Below, in pieces: positions 29,564 through 39,033 of a stretch of 64,000 nt of DNA. The notes beneath the pieces were generated by a model that was not told the origin of the DNA, made no database searches, and saw nothing but the letters and a program-made list of their open reading frames with translations. Source of the DNA: Nitrosomonadales bacterium (GTDB lineage: Bacteria; Pseudomonadota; Gammaproteobacteria; Burkholderiales; Gallionellaceae); contig JACOUM010000003.1 of assembly GCA_016177795.1 (NCBI GenBank), forward strand, positions 124,001 through 188,000, written 5' to 3'. Each line of letters begins with the position of its first letter. Within the stretch, counting starts at the first letter, position 1. The translations under genes and the position numbers were made by a program.

Positions 29564-30523
29564 TTATTTCACGCACTTTACGCAGTTTCCCCCGCTTTCC
29601 CTGGCGAGCTGCAGGGCCTCGTCAGCCCGGGCGGACAGGCTGACCAGCATATCGCTCGGACGCACCTCGCTGATGCCCAGAGAGATGCTGATAGGCGGCA
29701 ACACATCGCCACTGGGCAACACCACCACGGATCGGCTGACGGTTTCTCTCAGTTTTTCTGCCGCCAGGCAGGCATTAAACAGGGAAGTGTTCGGCAGGAA
29801 AACGTCGAATTTTTCACCAAGATAGTGTCCCGCCTGATCATCCGGGCGCAGACTGGACAGCATGGTATGCGCAATATTTCGCAATGCCTGGTCGCTGCCC
29901 AGTTGCCCGTGGCTATCACTGAATTCCTTGAATTGATCCATCTCCAGCATCATCAGGCAGCTTGGTTTATTTTCCACCATGCTGCGCTGCAGACAGTGCT
30001 CGAACTTTTCGTGCATCCAGTGCCGGCTGTAAAGTCCGGTCAATCCCTCAACAATTGTGGGGCTTGAGAATCCGCGCCGCAGCCCGAGTCTTTCTTCCAT
30101 GAGCTGATCGGTCAGGCGAATCCGCTTGCTGAGGATGCTCAGCATGTTATGCGCGGCTACATGCGACCTGTCGATCATGTCCCATAAGGTCTGATGGTCA
30201 ATGGCAAGCAGCTCGCAATCGGAAGCGGCAATGACATAGGCCGAAACATTGCTGTTCCCCAGAATGGACATTTCCCCCACGCATTCCCCTTCACTGAGCA
30301 CGGCAATGGGTTCGACATCGGATTCCTTCAGCTGAACGCTCAGATACCCGGAAAGAATTATATAGACCATATTATTGGCCTGACCGGAAACCAGCAGTAT
30401 TTCGCCCGATTTCAGGGTGCGTATCCTGGATTGGTTCAAATTTCTGGCGAGCAACTCACTCGGCACGGAACGGAAGAGAGGTGCTGTTTCAAGCACCTTG
30501 AGAATTTCTGTGGGTTGAATCAC
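29564..30523 (-). CDS. Cyclic-nucleotide-binding domain protein with degenerate GGDEF domain
   Basis: About 319 residues. The N-terminal half (to about residue 125) is a Crp-type cNMP-binding domain (LFRSVPSELLARNLN, SGEILLVSGQANNMVYIILSG in two blocks, GECVGEMSILG). The second half is a GGDEF domain: GLTGLYSRHWMHEKFEHCL, then MDQFKEFSDSHGQLGSDQALR. The catalytic GGDEF motif is replaced by LGEKF (YLGEKFDVFLP), so diguanylate cyclase activity is doubtful and it may sense ligand instead. A GTG at 30523 with AAAGG seven bases ahead is preferred over the TTG six codons upstream. Transcribed divergently from grpE. Confidence 0.85.
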   Translation of the reverse strand: MIQPTEILKVLETAPLFRSVPSELLARNLNQSRIRTLKSGEILLVSGQANNMVYIILSGYLSVQLKESDVEPIAVLSEGECVGEMSILGNSNVSAYVIAASDCELLAIDHQTLWDMIDRSHVAAHNMLSILSKRIRLTDQLMEERLGLRRGFSSPTIVEGLTGLYSRHWMHEKFEHCLQRSMVENKPSCLMMLEMDQFKEFSDSHGQLGSDQALRNIAHTMLSSLRPDDQAGHYLGEKFDVFLPNTSLFNACLAAEKLRETVSRSVVVLPSGDVLPPISISLGISEVRPSDMLVSLSARADEALQLARESGGNCVKCVK

Positions 30524-30806
30524 GCCATTGCCTTTTTGCAATTACCTGTAAAAATGTACCGATTCACGGCACGATCGGCCGTGAAGATACTTTTTCTGCG
30601 GCTTTATCGAGCCAGATGAAATATGAGCCTGCTTCCGGCTTCCGATTGAGCTATCGTAAGCCTGCCCACCCTGAATCCAGGCTGATTATATAGGCCTTTA
30701 TTGATATCCGCAAAAATTACATCAAGATAAAACGCTTTTTATTCATAATGATATAAAAAAACATCCTGATGACCCAGAAAAAATACCGGTAATTATCTAG
30801 GCCGCT
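30524..30806. other. Divergent promoter region between the cNMP/GGDEF gene and grpE
   Basis: An AT-rich stretch, richest at 30680-30790, with no open frame of credible length. It must hold the minus-strand promoter of the cNMP/GGDEF gene, but I see no convincing -35/-10 pair. The grpE promoter lies at its right end. Confidence 0.5.
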
Positions 30807-30835
30807 CTTGAAATTGCAAAATAGCACCCCCACTA
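30807..30835 (+). promoter_or_regulatory. Sigma32-type heat-shock promoter of grpE
   Basis: A perfect -35 box CTTGAAA at 30807-30813, 14 bases, then CCCCACTA at 30828-30835. Consensus for sigma32 is CTTGAAA-N11-16-CCCCATNT. The grpE start lies 30 bases further on, at 30865. Confidence 0.85.
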
Positions 30836-30864
30836 AATACAAGTTCAGACACGGAGATACAGCT

Positions 30865-31413
30865 ATGGAACAAAACGAAACCACCCCGCAAATCGAACAA
30901 CAGCAAGCCACCGCAGGTGCCGAACCCGCCGCAGCAAGCGCGCCGGAGATCATGCCCAGCCTGGAAGAGATGCTCAAGGAGGCCGAACGCAAGGCACAGG
31001 AACACTACGATGCCTGGATGTATGCCAAGGCCGAAGGCGAGAACATCCGCCGCCGCGCAGCGGAAGATGTGGGCAAGGCACAAAAATTTGCCGTGGAGCG
31101 TTTTTCCGGTGAGATGCTGGCAGTGAAAGACAGTCTGGAAGCGGGACTGGCGGTCACCACGCAGAACGTGGAAAGCTTCAAGAACGGCATGGAGCTGACC
31201 TTGAAGCAGCTTGCCAGCGTGTTCGAAAAATTCAACATCAGCGAAATCAACCCGGTCGGCGAAAGACTGGATCCGCACAAGCATCAGGCGATCGGCATGG
31301 TGGACAGCGACCAGCCCGCCAACACCGTGGTCAGCGTGATGCAGAAGGGCTATGCGCTGAATGACCGCGTGCTGCGTCCGGCGCTGGTGATGGTGGCAAA
31401 GGCAAAGGAATAA
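30865..31413 (+). CDS. grpE: Nucleotide exchange factor GrpE
   Basis: A 182-residue protein with an acidic/Gln-rich N-terminus, a long helix ([21 protein letters not shown]) and the GrpE signature near the C-terminus ([12 protein letters not shown]...[23 protein letters not shown] in blocks). It releases ADP from DnaK. The ATG at 30865 has GGAGA seven bases upstream; the frame is open to 30808 across the promoter, so the longer form is excluded. First gene of grpE-dnaK-dnaJ. Confidence 0.97.
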   Translation: MEQNETTPQIEQQQATAGAEPAAASAPEIMPSLEEMLKEAERKAQEHYDAWMYAKAEGENIRRRAAEDVGKAQKFAVERFSGEMLAVKDSLEAGLAVTTQNVESFKNGMELTLKQLASVFEKFNISEINPVGERLDPHKHQAIGMVDSDQPANTVVSVMQKGYALNDRVLRPALVMVAKAKE

Positions 31414-31421
31414 ATACCGGG

Positions 31422-31515
31422 AAGGGTATAAGCGGTAAGGGATAAGGGTAAAAATCTCCCTCCGAATTAAGTGAGCGCGGTTTTACCCTTCTCCCTTCCC
31501 TCTTCTCACTTCTCC
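31422..31515. repeat. Intergenic palindromic element, family C (AAGGGTA words)
   Basis: Left arm 31422-31453 contains AAGGGTA, GGTAAGGGATA and AAGGGTAAAA; right arm 31481-31515 is made of TTTTACCC, TTCTCCC and TTCCCTCTTC. The arms are imperfect reverse complements separated by 27 bases. The element starts 8 bases after the grpE stop and ends 10 bases before the dnaK promoter. Confidence 0.75.
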
Positions 31516-31525
31516 ATATCAACCC

Positions 31526-31553
31526 CTTGAAATACCGCTGTGCGCCCTCAATT
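31526..31553 (+). promoter_or_regulatory. Sigma32-type heat-shock promoter of dnaK
   Basis: CTTGAAA at 31526-31532 (preceded by CC), a 12-base spacer and CCCTCAATT at 31545-31553, close to CCCCATNT. It lies 50 bases ahead of the dnaK start, so dnaK can be transcribed apart from grpE. Confidence 0.75.
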
Positions 31554-31603
31554 AGTCGACAGCAAGATTTACGGATTAACCAATTTACGAAAGGAAAAGC
31601 ATC

Positions 31604-33547
31604 ATGGGAAAAATTATCGGCATTGACCTGGGCACGACCAACTCTTGTGTGGCCATCATGGAAAACGGCAAGACCAAGGTAATCGAGAATGCCGAGGGCG
31701 CGCGCACCACTCCGAGCATCATCGCCTACATGGAAGACGGCGAGGTGCTGGTCGGCGCGCCGGCCAAGCGTCAGGCCGTGACCAACCCGAAGAACACACT
31801 GTATGGCGTGAAACGGCTGATCGGCCGCCGCTTCGAGGAACCGATGGTGCAGAAAGACATCGGCATGGTGCCCTATGCCATCGTCAAGGCCAAGAACGGC
31901 GACGCCTGGGTCAAGGTGCGCGACAAGGAGATCTCCGCACCGGAAGTTTCTGCGCAAGTGCTGATGAAGATGAAGAAGACCGCTGAAGATTATCTCGGCG
32001 AACCGGTGACCGAAGCGGTCATCACCGTGCCGGCCTACTTCAACGACAGCCAGCGCCAGGCCACCAAGGATGCCGGCCGCATTGCCGGACTGGAAGTAAA
32101 GCGCATCATCAATGAACCGACCGCAGCCGCATTGGCGTTCGGCCTGGACAAGCAGGAAGGCGACCGCAAGATCGCGGTGTATGACTTGGGCGGCGGTACC
32201 TTCGATATCTCCATCATCGACATTTCCGAAATCGAGGGCGAGCACCAGTTTGAGGTGATGTCCACCAATGGTGACACCTTCCTCGGCGGCGAAGACTTCG
32301 ACATGCGAGTGATCGAGTTCCTGGTCGATGAATTCAAGAAGGAAAGCGGGATCGACCTGAAGAAGGACATGCTGGCATTGCAACGCCTGAAGGACGCGGC
32401 GGAAAAGGCCAAGATCGAACTGTCTTCCGCACAGCAGACCGAAGTGAACCTGCCTTACATCACGGCAGATGCCAGCGGCCCGAAGCACCTGGCGGTGAAG
32501 ATCACCCGCGCCAAACTGGAAAGCCTGGTGGAAGAGCTGATCGCGCGCACCATCGAGCCATGCAAAATCGCGATGAAGGATGCGGGTGTCAGCGCGTCCG
32601 ACATTTCCGACGTGATTCTGGTCGGCGGACAGACCCGCATGCCCAAGGTTCAGGAAAAGGTCAAGGAGTTCTTCGGCAAGGAAGCGCGCAAGGACGTGAA
32701 CCCGGACGAAGCGGTGGCCGTCGGCGCGGCGATCCAGGGCGGCGTGCTGCAGGGTGAGGTGAAGGACGTGCTGCTGCTCGACGTGACCCCGCTGTCGCTG
32801 GGCATCGAAACCATGGGCGGCGTGATGACCAAGTTGATCAAGAAGAACACCACCATCCCGACCAAGGCGTCGCAGGTATTCTCCACCGCCGACGACAACC
32901 AGAGCGCGGTGACCATCCACGTGCTGCAGGGCGAGCGTGAGGTATCTTCCGGCAACAAGAGCCTCGGGCAATTCAACCTGTCCGACATTCCGCCCGCACC
33001 GCGCGGCATGCCGCAGATCGAGGTAACTTTCGACATCGACGCGAACGGCATCCTGCACGTGTCGGCGAAGGACAAGGCGACCGGCAAGGAGAACAAGATC
33101 AAGATCCAGGCCAGCTCCGGCCTGAGCGAAGCAGAAATCCAGCGCATGGTGAACGATGCCGAGGCGCACGCCGAGGACGACCGCAAGGCGCTGGAACTGG
33201 TGACCGCGCGCAACCAGCTCGATGCGCTGATCCATTCCACGCAGAAGTCGCTGAAGGAATACGGCGAGCAGTTATCTGCGGATGAAAAATCCGCCATCGA
33301 GGCCGCGCTGAAGGAAGCCGAGGAAGTGGTGAAAAGCGACGACAAGGCCGCCATCGACGCCAAGGCCGAAGCGCTGGCGACCGCCGCGCAGAAGCTCGGC
33401 GAAAAAATGTACGCCGCCGAACAGGCCAAGGCACAGGCCGCTGAAGGTTGCGGCACTTGCGAGCCGGGCGAAACCTGCGCCGATCACAAGAAGGATGAAG
33501 GCGACGTGGTGGATGCGGAATTCACCGAGGTGAAGGATAAAAAATAA
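31604..33547 (+). CDS. dnaK: Chaperone DnaK (Hsp70)
   Basis: At 647 residues it has the three Hsp70 signatures: [12 protein letters not shown] at residue 6, [14 protein letters not shown], and [15 protein letters not shown], followed by the substrate-binding domain and helical lid. The C-terminal tail has a small cysteine cluster, [14 protein letters not shown], which is not part of the usual DnaK tail and may bind metal. The ATG follows AAGGAAA. DnaK folds proteins with DnaJ and GrpE and restrains sigma32. Confidence 0.99.
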   Translation: MGKIIGIDLGTTNSCVAIMENGKTKVIENAEGARTTPSIIAYMEDGEVLVGAPAKRQAVTNPKNTLYGVKRLIGRRFEEPMVQKDIGMVPYAIVKAKNGDAWVKVRDKEISAPEVSAQVLMKMKKTAEDYLGEPVTEAVITVPAYFNDSQRQATKDAGRIAGLEVKRIINEPTAAALAFGLDKQEGDRKIAVYDLGGGTFDISIIDISEIEGEHQFEVMSTNGDTFLGGEDFDMRVIEFLVDEFKKESGIDLKKDMLALQRLKDAAEKAKIELSSAQQTEVNLPYITADASGPKHLAVKITRAKLESLVEELIARTIEPCKIAMKDAGVSASDISDVILVGGQTRMPKVQEKVKEFFGKEARKDVNPDEAVAVGAAIQGGVLQGEVKDVLLLDVTPLSLGIETMGGVMTKLIKKNTTIPTKASQVFSTADDNQSAVTIHVLQGEREVSSGNKSLGQFNLSDIPPAPRGMPQIEVTFDIDANGILHVSAKDKATGKENKIKIQASSGLSEAEIQRMVNDAEAHAEDDRKALELVTARNQLDALIHSTQKSLKEYGEQLSADEKSAIEAALKEAEEVVKSDDKAAIDAKAEALATAAQKLGEKMYAAEQAKAQAAEGCGTCEPGETCADHKKDEGDVVDAEFTEVKDKK

Positions 33548-33552
33548 GTTAC

Positions 33553-33631
33553 TAGTCGCTAGACGTTAGTCGTTAGTTAACCCCAAGGTTTGCTTTTCAA
33601 CTAACGACTAGCAGCTAACGACTAACGACTA
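33553..33631. repeat. Intergenic palindromic element, family D (CTAACGACTA words)
   Basis: Left arm 33553-33580 (TAGTCGCTAGACGTTAGTCG and on) and right arm 33596-33631 (repeated CTAACGACTA) are imperfect reverse complements with 15 bases between. The last word runs into the dnaJ start codon: its final A is the A of ATG. It fills the whole dnaK-dnaJ gap. Confidence 0.85.
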
Positions 33632-34761
33632 TGAGCAAAAAAGACTACTACGAAGTCCTCGGCGTCAACCGCGACGCCTCGGACGAAGAGATCAAGAAGG
33701 CTTATCGCAAGCTGGCGATGAAGCATCACCCCGACCGCAACCCGGACAACCCGAAAGCGGAGGAACACTTCAAGGAAGCCAAGGAGGCCTATGAGACGCT
33801 GAGCGACGGGCAGAAGCGCGCCGCTTACGACCAGTACGGCCACGCCGCGTTCGAAGCGGGCGGCATGGGCGGCGGCAGCCCATTCGGCGCGGGCGGCGCG
33901 GCGGGTTTTGATTTCTCCGATATCTTCGGCGACATCTTTGGTGGGGCGCGAGGGGGTGGCGGGCGCAGCAATGTGCAGCGCGGTGCCGACTTGCGCTACA
34001 ACATGGAAATCACGCTGGAGCAGGCCGCGCGCGGCACCGAGACGCAGATTCGCGTGCCGACCATGGCGGAATGCGAAACCTGCCACGGCTCGGGCGCCAA
34101 GCCCGGCACCAGCCCGACCCCCTGCACCACTTGCGGCGGACACGGCCAAGTGCGCATGCAGCAGGGCTTTTTCTCCATTCAGCAGACTTGCCCGCGCTGC
34201 CACGGCACCGGCAAGATGATTACCTCGCCGTGCAAGGATTGCAGCGGCAGCGGGCGCATCAAGCAACACAAGACACTGTCGGTAAAAATTCCGGCGGGCG
34301 TGGATAACGACGATCGCATTCGCCTGTCCGGCGAGGGTGAACATGGCGTGAACGGCGGACCACCCGGCGATTTGTATGTGGTGATTCATATCAAGCCGCA
34401 CGCGGTGTTCCAGCGCGACCATAACGACCTGCATTGCGAAATGCCGATCAGTTTCACCACCGCCGCGCTGGGCGGCGAAATCGAGATTCCCACGCTGGAC
34501 GGCGCGGCGCGCATCAAGATTCCCGCCGAAACGCAAAGCGGCAAACAATTCCGCCTGCGCGGCAAGGGCATCAAGGGCGTGCGCAGCTCGAGCCACGGCG
34601 ATTTGCATTGCCACGTCATCGTGGAAACACCGGTGAGTCTGACCGAACGGCAAAAGGAACTGCTGCGCGAGTTTGAAACGATCAATGCAGCCGACAGCGA
34701 ACGCCACAACCCGCGCGCCAAATCCTGGATGAATAAAGTAAAAGACTTTTTCGGGCAGTAG
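33631..34761 (+). CDS. dnaJ: Chaperone DnaJ (Hsp40)
   Basis: A 376-residue type I DnaJ. The J-domain has HPD in [14 protein letters not shown]-rich linker (residues about 75-115) and four zinc-binding motifs follow: [24 protein letters not shown] and CKDCSGSG. No Shine-Dalgarno precedes the ATG; instead the palindromic element 33553-33631 abuts it, so translation probably depends on coupling to dnaK or is limited by the stem. Confidence 0.98.
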   Translation: MSKKDYYEVLGVNRDASDEEIKKAYRKLAMKHHPDRNPDNPKAEEHFKEAKEAYETLSDGQKRAAYDQYGHAAFEAGGMGGGSPFGAGGAAGFDFSDIFGDIFGGARGGGGRSNVQRGADLRYNMEITLEQAARGTETQIRVPTMAECETCHGSGAKPGTSPTPCTTCGGHGQVRMQQGFFSIQQTCPRCHGTGKMITSPCKDCSGSGRIKQHKTLSVKIPAGVDNDDRIRLSGEGEHGVNGGPPGDLYVVIHIKPHAVFQRDHNDLHCEMPISFTTAALGGEIEIPTLDGAARIKIPAETQSGKQFRLRGKGIKGVRSSSHGDLHCHVIVETPVSLTERQKELLREFETINAADSERHNPRAKSWMNKVKDFFGQ

Positions 34762-34778
34762 CCCGGCAGGAGGCAGTC

Positions 34779-35219
34779 ATGCACATCAAGGCGCTCGGTC
34801 ATGTAGTTCTCAAGGTGCGCGACCTGGAACGCTCGGCCGCTTTCTACCGCGACATCCTCGGCATGAATGAAGTCGCGCGCTACCGGGATACGATGATGTT
34901 CTTCTCGCTCGGACAAAACCACCATGATCTCGGCCTGCTGCAAATCGGCGCACAGGCCGAACTGCCGGGCAATCACAGCATCGGCCTGTATCACGTCGCC
35001 TTCAAGGTGGGCGACTCGCTCGACGAATTGCGCGAATGCAAGGCGCATGTGGAACGGCATGGCGTTGCCATTCTCGGCAGCAGCGATCACGGCGTCAGCC
35101 AGTCGCTCTACATCAAGGATCCGGACGGCATCGAGATCGAGTTGTACGTGGATGCCGACCCTGCGTTGTGGCGCGACAATCCGGCTGCCGTAGCAACGGT
35201 CAAACCGCTCAGATTATAG
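34779..35219 (+). CDS. VOC family protein (glyoxalase/dioxygenase fold)
   Basis: A 146-residue single-domain VOC protein: IKALGHVVLKVRDLERSAAFYRDILG at the start (a beta-alpha-beta unit with metal-ligand His8), IGLYHVAFKVGD with a second His, and DPDGIEIELYVD with the Glu ligand. These three fit a mononuclear metal site, as in glyoxalase I, ring-cleaving dioxygenases and fosfomycin-modifying enzymes. AGGAGG lies five bases ahead of the ATG. It follows dnaJ by 17 bases, so may be co-transcribed. Substrate unknown. Confidence 0.85.
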   Translation: MHIKALGHVVLKVRDLERSAAFYRDILGMNEVARYRDTMMFFSLGQNHHDLGLLQIGAQAELPGNHSIGLYHVAFKVGDSLDELRECKAHVERHGVAILGSSDHGVSQSLYIKDPDGIEIELYVDADPALWRDNPAAVATVKPLRL

Positions 35220-35296
35220 ATATCCATGCTTGCAATAATTAATGCGGGGCTCGCGTAGCGTGCAATAGCTCAAACTTGCACCGTCTTACAAACCGA

Positions 35297-36322
35297 TCAA
35301 TTAGCTCTTTGCCCGTACCATGCCTTTGTTGCATTGGCGACCTTCACCACCAGCAGCATCACCGGCACTTCAATCAGCACGCCGACTACCGTCGCCAGCG
35401 CCGCGCCGGACTGGAAGCCGAACAGGCTGATGGCAGTGGCGACGGCCAGCTCGAAGAAGTTGCTCGCGCCGATCAATGCCGAAGGCGCGGCGACGCAGTG
35501 CGCCACGCCGAGGCGGCGATTCAGCCAGTAAGCCAGGCCGGAATTGAACAGCACCTGGATCAGGATCGGCACCGCGAGCATCGCGATCACCAGCGGCTGC
35601 GCGACGATGGCGGTGCCCTGCAAGGCGAACAGCAGCACCAGCGTGACCAGTAGCGCGCCCATCGAATACGGCGCGATGTGGTGCATGGCACGGTTAAAGG
35701 CTTCCTCGCCTTGCTTCATCAGCCTCCCGCGCAGCAACTGCGCGATGACGACCGGGATCACGATGTAGAACACCACCGAGACGAACAGCGTGTCCCACGG
35801 CACGATGATGGACGAAATGCCCAGCAGCAACCCCACCAGCGGTGCGTAGGCAAACACCATGATGGTGTCGTTTAACGCGACCTGACTCAGGGTGAACAAC
35901 GGTTCACCGTTCACCAGACGGCTCCACACGAACACCATCGCGGTGCAGGGTGCGGCGGCCAGCAGGATCAGCCCGGCGACATAGCTGTCGAGCTGGTCCT
36001 GCGGCAGGTAGGCGGCGAACACCTGGCGGATGAACAGCCAGCCGAGGAAGGCCATCGAGAACGGCTTCACGGCCCAGTTGACAAACAGCGTGACGCCGAT
36101 GCCGCGCCAGTGCTCCTTCACCTGGTGCAGCGCGCCGAAGTCGATTCTCAGCAGCATCGGGATGATCATCACCCACACCAGCACGCCGACCGGGATGTTC
36201 ACCCTGGCGACTTCCAGACCGGCGAGCGCCTGGAATGCTGCTGGAAAGAACTGGCCGAGCAACACGCCGACGACAATGCACAGCGCGACCCAGAGAGTCA
36301 GGTAGCGTTCAAAAAAACTCAT
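35297..36322 (-). CDS. acr3: ACR3-type arsenite efflux permease
   Basis: The 341-residue product has ten hydrophobic segments and ACR3 features: VWVMIIPMLLRIDFGAL, LAAAPCTAMVFVWS with the conserved cysteine that binds arsenite, and SALIGASNFFELAVA. It expels As(III) from the cell. Last gene of arsR-arsC-arsD-arsA-acr3, 40 bases after arsA. The name arsB is often used in annotations for this gene, but the sequence is ACR3 and not the ArsB family. Confidence 0.95.
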   Translation of the reverse strand: MSFFERYLTLWVALCIVVGVLLGQFFPAAFQALAGLEVARVNIPVGVLVWVMIIPMLLRIDFGALHQVKEHWRGIGVTLFVNWAVKPFSMAFLGWLFIRQVFAAYLPQDQLDSYVAGLILLAAAPCTAMVFVWSRLVNGEPLFTLSQVALNDTIMVFAYAPLVGLLLGISSIIVPWDTLFVSVVFYIVIPVVIAQLLRGRLMKQGEEAFNRAMHHIAPYSMGALLVTLVLLFALQGTAIVAQPLVIAMLAVPILIQVLFNSGLAYWLNRRLGVAHCVAAPSALIGASNFFELAVATAISLFGFQSGAALATVVGVLIEVPVMLLVVKVANATKAWYGQRAN

Positions 36323-36362
36323 AACTTAATCCTTCATCAACTCTTGCCATTCGATAGCGACT

Positions 36363-38117
36363 TTAACCTGCAGCCAGGTTAAGCAAGCGTGCGACGCCTA
36401 CGGGCTCGTCTTTAAGCAGGGGGACAACCGCATAACGTTGCGCATGCTGACTGGCGACGGCATTGATCTCGCGCAGTTCATTCGCCGCTCTTTGGCGCAG
36501 TAGAGGCGATTTGGCGGAGGCAGCCGCCACGCTGGTATTGATGATCCATGCCCAAGGCTCGATACCCGCTCGACGCAAATCGGCTTGCAGATTTGCGGCC
36601 TCAAGCACCGGAGTGGCTTCCGCCAAAGTGGCAATGAGAACCTTTGTCTGTTTTGAATCCTGTAATTGCATCATCGGTGTCGTGAAGCGCATTCCCTTAT
36701 TGCCCATCTGGCGAGTCACTTCGCGGTGATAGGCGCCGGTCGCATCGAGCAACAACAAGGTATGGCCGGTGGGTGCCGTATCCATGACCACGAATTTCTT
36801 GCCTGCCTCGCGGATGATGCGGGAAAACGCCTGGAACACCGCGATTTCCTCGGTGCACGGCGAGCGCAAATCCTCTTCCAGCAGCGCCCGGCCCTGCGCA
36901 TCGAGTTGTGCACCCTTTGTTTCCAGCACGTGCTGGCGATAGCGCTCGGTCTCCGCATGGGGATCGATGCGGCTCACCGTCAAGTTGTCGAGAGAGCCGC
37001 TCAGCGTTTCCGTCAGGTGCGCGGCCGGATCGGAGGTCGTGAGATGCACCGGCAGGCCGCGATGCGCCAGCTCCACGGCGATGGCAGCCGCCAGGGTGGT
37101 TTTGCCGACTCCACCCTTGCCCATCAGCATCACCAAGCCATGCCCGTCTGTGGCTATTCCATCCACCAACTCGGACAGGCTGGGCTCGTCCAGCTCGATG
37201 GGTAAATCAACTTTCACCTGAACTTGTGGCGTCGCATCTACCAGCAGTTGCCGTAACGCATCCAGCCCGACGAGATTGAAAGGCTTGAGCGTGACCCGGT
37301 CGGTAGGCAGCGCCCGCAACACATCCGGGATGTCGCCAAGCGCGGCCTGTTCGCGCTCGTGGATCGCGGCCGCCAGCGGGTCGTTTGCCGTTTCGATGTG
37401 GGGCAGGATGCCGTTGACGACCAGATACTGCTGCCGCAAGCCGATGGCGGCGAGTTCTTCATGGGTGCGGGCGACTTCGCGCAGGGTCGCCTGCTGGGCG
37501 CGCGCGACCAGGATCAGCCGGGTGCGGCTGCCATCCGCCAATGCCTCCACCGCAGACTTGTACTGATCGCGCTGTTTTTCCAGTCCGGCCAGCGGGCCGA
37601 GACAGGAAGCGTCGCCCTTGCCTGCCTCGATGAAACTGCTCCATGCGCCGGGCAATTGCAGCAGGCGAATGGTATGGCCAGTGGGCGCAGTGTCAAAAAT
37701 GATGTGATCGTAGCTTGCTGTCAGCACCGTATCCGTCAACAGCGAAGTGAACTCGTCGAAAGCTGCAATCTCGGTCGTGCAGGCGCCGGACAGGGATTCC
37801 TCGATGCCATCCACGACTTCGTCTGGCAGCACCCCGCGCACCGGATTGACCAGCCGGTCACGGTATGCCTGCGCAGCGGCCTGCGGATCGATTTCCAGCG
37901 CGGACAGGTTCGGTACGGCGGAAATCGCCGTGATCCGGTTGCCGATACTGATGCCGAACACCTGGCCGACGTTGGAGGCCGGATCGGTGCTGACCAGCAG
38001 CACGCGCTTTCCGGCTTCCGCCAACTGGATCGAGGTCGCACAGGCGATAGAAGTCTTGCCCACCCCGCCTTTGCCGGTGAAGAACAGAAAGCACGGCGGC
38101 TGTTCGAGGAATTTCAT
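36363..38117 (-). CDS. arsA: Arsenical pump-driving ATPase ArsA
   Basis: A 584-residue ATPase made of two homologous halves, each with a deviant Walker A (GKGGVGKTSIA near residue 16 and GKGGVGKTTLA near residue 333) and a DTAPTGHT signature (FDTAPTGHTIRLLQLP and MDTAPTGHTLLLLD). It energises arsenite efflux. The ATG at 38117 was chosen because AAAGGAG lies six bases ahead; an upstream TTG overlaps that site. Cysteines for As(III) sensing are present (GACTTEIAAF, RSPCTEEIAVF), one per half. Confidence 0.96.
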   Translation of the reverse strand: MKFLEQPPCFLFFTGKGGVGKTSIACATSIQLAEAGKRVLLVSTDPASNVGQVFGISIGNRITAISAVPNLSALEIDPQAAAQAYRDRLVNPVRGVLPDEVVDGIEESLSGACTTEIAAFDEFTSLLTDTVLTASYDHIIFDTAPTGHTIRLLQLPGAWSSFIEAGKGDASCLGPLAGLEKQRDQYKSAVEALADGSRTRLILVARAQQATLREVARTHEELAAIGLRQQYLVVNGILPHIETANDPLAAAIHEREQAALGDIPDVLRALPTDRVTLKPFNLVGLDALRQLLVDATPQVQVKVDLPIELDEPSLSELVDGIATDGHGLVMLMGKGGVGKTTLAAAIAVELAHRGLPVHLTTSDPAAHLTETLSGSLDNLTVSRIDPHAETERYRQHVLETKGAQLDAQGRALLEEDLRSPCTEEIAVFQAFSRIIREAGKKFVVMDTAPTGHTLLLLDATGAYHREVTRQMGNKGMRFTTPMMQLQDSKQTKVLIATLAEATPVLEAANLQADLRRAGIEPWAWIINTSVAAASAKSPLLRQRAANELREINAVASQHAQRYAVVPLLKDEPVGVARLLNLAAG

Positions 38118-38141
38118 GGGCAACTCCTTTGGTTGGGAATA

Positions 38142-38504
38142 TCAGCAACACTTATTGTCTGAGCAACCGCATCCCGAAGTCTGGGACCCGGAAGGCTGCT
38201 CCGTTACTCCGGCAAGGCGAGCCAGCTCCTTGCGGGTCGGATAACGTCCCGCCAGCGCGATCTCGCCATCGACCAGTACCAGCGGCAATGCTTCCGCCCC
38301 AGAACGCTCCAGAAATGCTTTAACCACGCCATTCTCGGCAAATGCCATCGGCTGCTGGGCGAGGTTGAACCGCTCAACCTGGCCGCCCGCACGCTTCAAC
38401 CAGTCGGCATCGGCGCTGAAATCCACCAATGCCTGATCGACTTCGGCGCCGCATACGCCGGTGCTGCAACACAGCGCCGGGTCGAATATCTGTATCTTGG
38501 CCAT
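38142..38504 (-). CDS. arsD: Arsenic metallochaperone ArsD
   Basis: A 120-residue protein with the ArsD signature at the N-terminus: DPALCCSTGVCG, giving Cys12, Cys13 and Cys18, the triad that holds As(III) and hands it to ArsA. The C-terminus has another cysteine cluster (SGCGCSDNKCC), as in many ArsD proteins. It sits between arsC and arsA, with AAGGAG ahead of the ATG. Confidence 0.95.
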   Translation of the reverse strand: MAKIQIFDPALCCSTGVCGAEVDQALVDFSADADWLKRAGGQVERFNLAQQPMAFAENGVVKAFLERSGAEALPLVLVDGEIALAGRYPTRKELARLAGVTEQPSGSQTSGCGCSDNKCC

Positions 38505-38514
38505 GGTTATCTCC

Positions 38515-39012
38515 TTAATCCTGGATGCGGCCGATCTCGGCGAGTTTTTCTTTCAACACGAGTTTATCCAGCTTGTCGATCGGCAATGACATGAACAATT
38601 GAATGCGGCGTGCGAGCTGTTCGTAAGCCTTCCTGAATGCTGCGCGACGTGCTTCATCACCCTCGACATGAGCCGGATCAGGAATGCCCCAATGTGCGGT
38701 AGCGGGTTTGCCGGGCCAGATCGGGCAGGCTTCACCGGCGGCGTTGTCGCACACGGTGAAAATGAAGTCGATCTCTGGCGCACCGGGTGCGGCAAACTCA
38801 TCCCAACTCTTGCTGCGCAGCCCTTCGGTGCTGATACCTTTTTCCTGCAACAGTTCGATTGCACCCGGATTCACGCGCCCAGCCGGTTTGCTGCCAGCAC
38901 TGTATGCCCTGAACTTGCCCTTGCCCAAAATATTGAACAGTACCTCACCCAGGATGCTACGGGCCGAGTTGCCGGTACACAGCACCAGCACGTTGTATTG
39001 CCTTTCACTCAT
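38515..39012 (-). CDS. arsC: Arsenate reductase, low-molecular-weight phosphatase type
   Basis: A 165-residue protein with the CX5R phosphatase loop at the N-terminus (LVLCTGNSARSIL, nucleophile Cys12) and further cysteines in FTVCDNAAGEACPIWPG, arranged as in thioredoxin-linked ArsC. It reduces arsenate to arsenite for export by Acr3. The stretch HWGIPDPAHVEGDEA carries the DP general-acid motif. Ten bases ahead of arsD. Confidence 0.95.
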   Translation of the reverse strand: MSERQYNVLVLCTGNSARSILGEVLFNILGKGKFRAYSAGSKPAGRVNPGAIELLQEKGISTEGLRSKSWDEFAAPGAPEIDFIFTVCDNAAGEACPIWPGKPATAHWGIPDPAHVEGDEARRAAFRKAYEQLARRIQLFMSLPIDKLDKLVLKEKLAEIGRIQD

Positions 39013-39033
39013 CTCAATTTCCTTTTAACGTCA

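Noticed and set aside
31331-33235. A 634-codon open frame antisense to dnaK
   Set aside because: Antisense frames opposite dnaK are a well-known artefact of its codon use; no ribosome binding site or motif.
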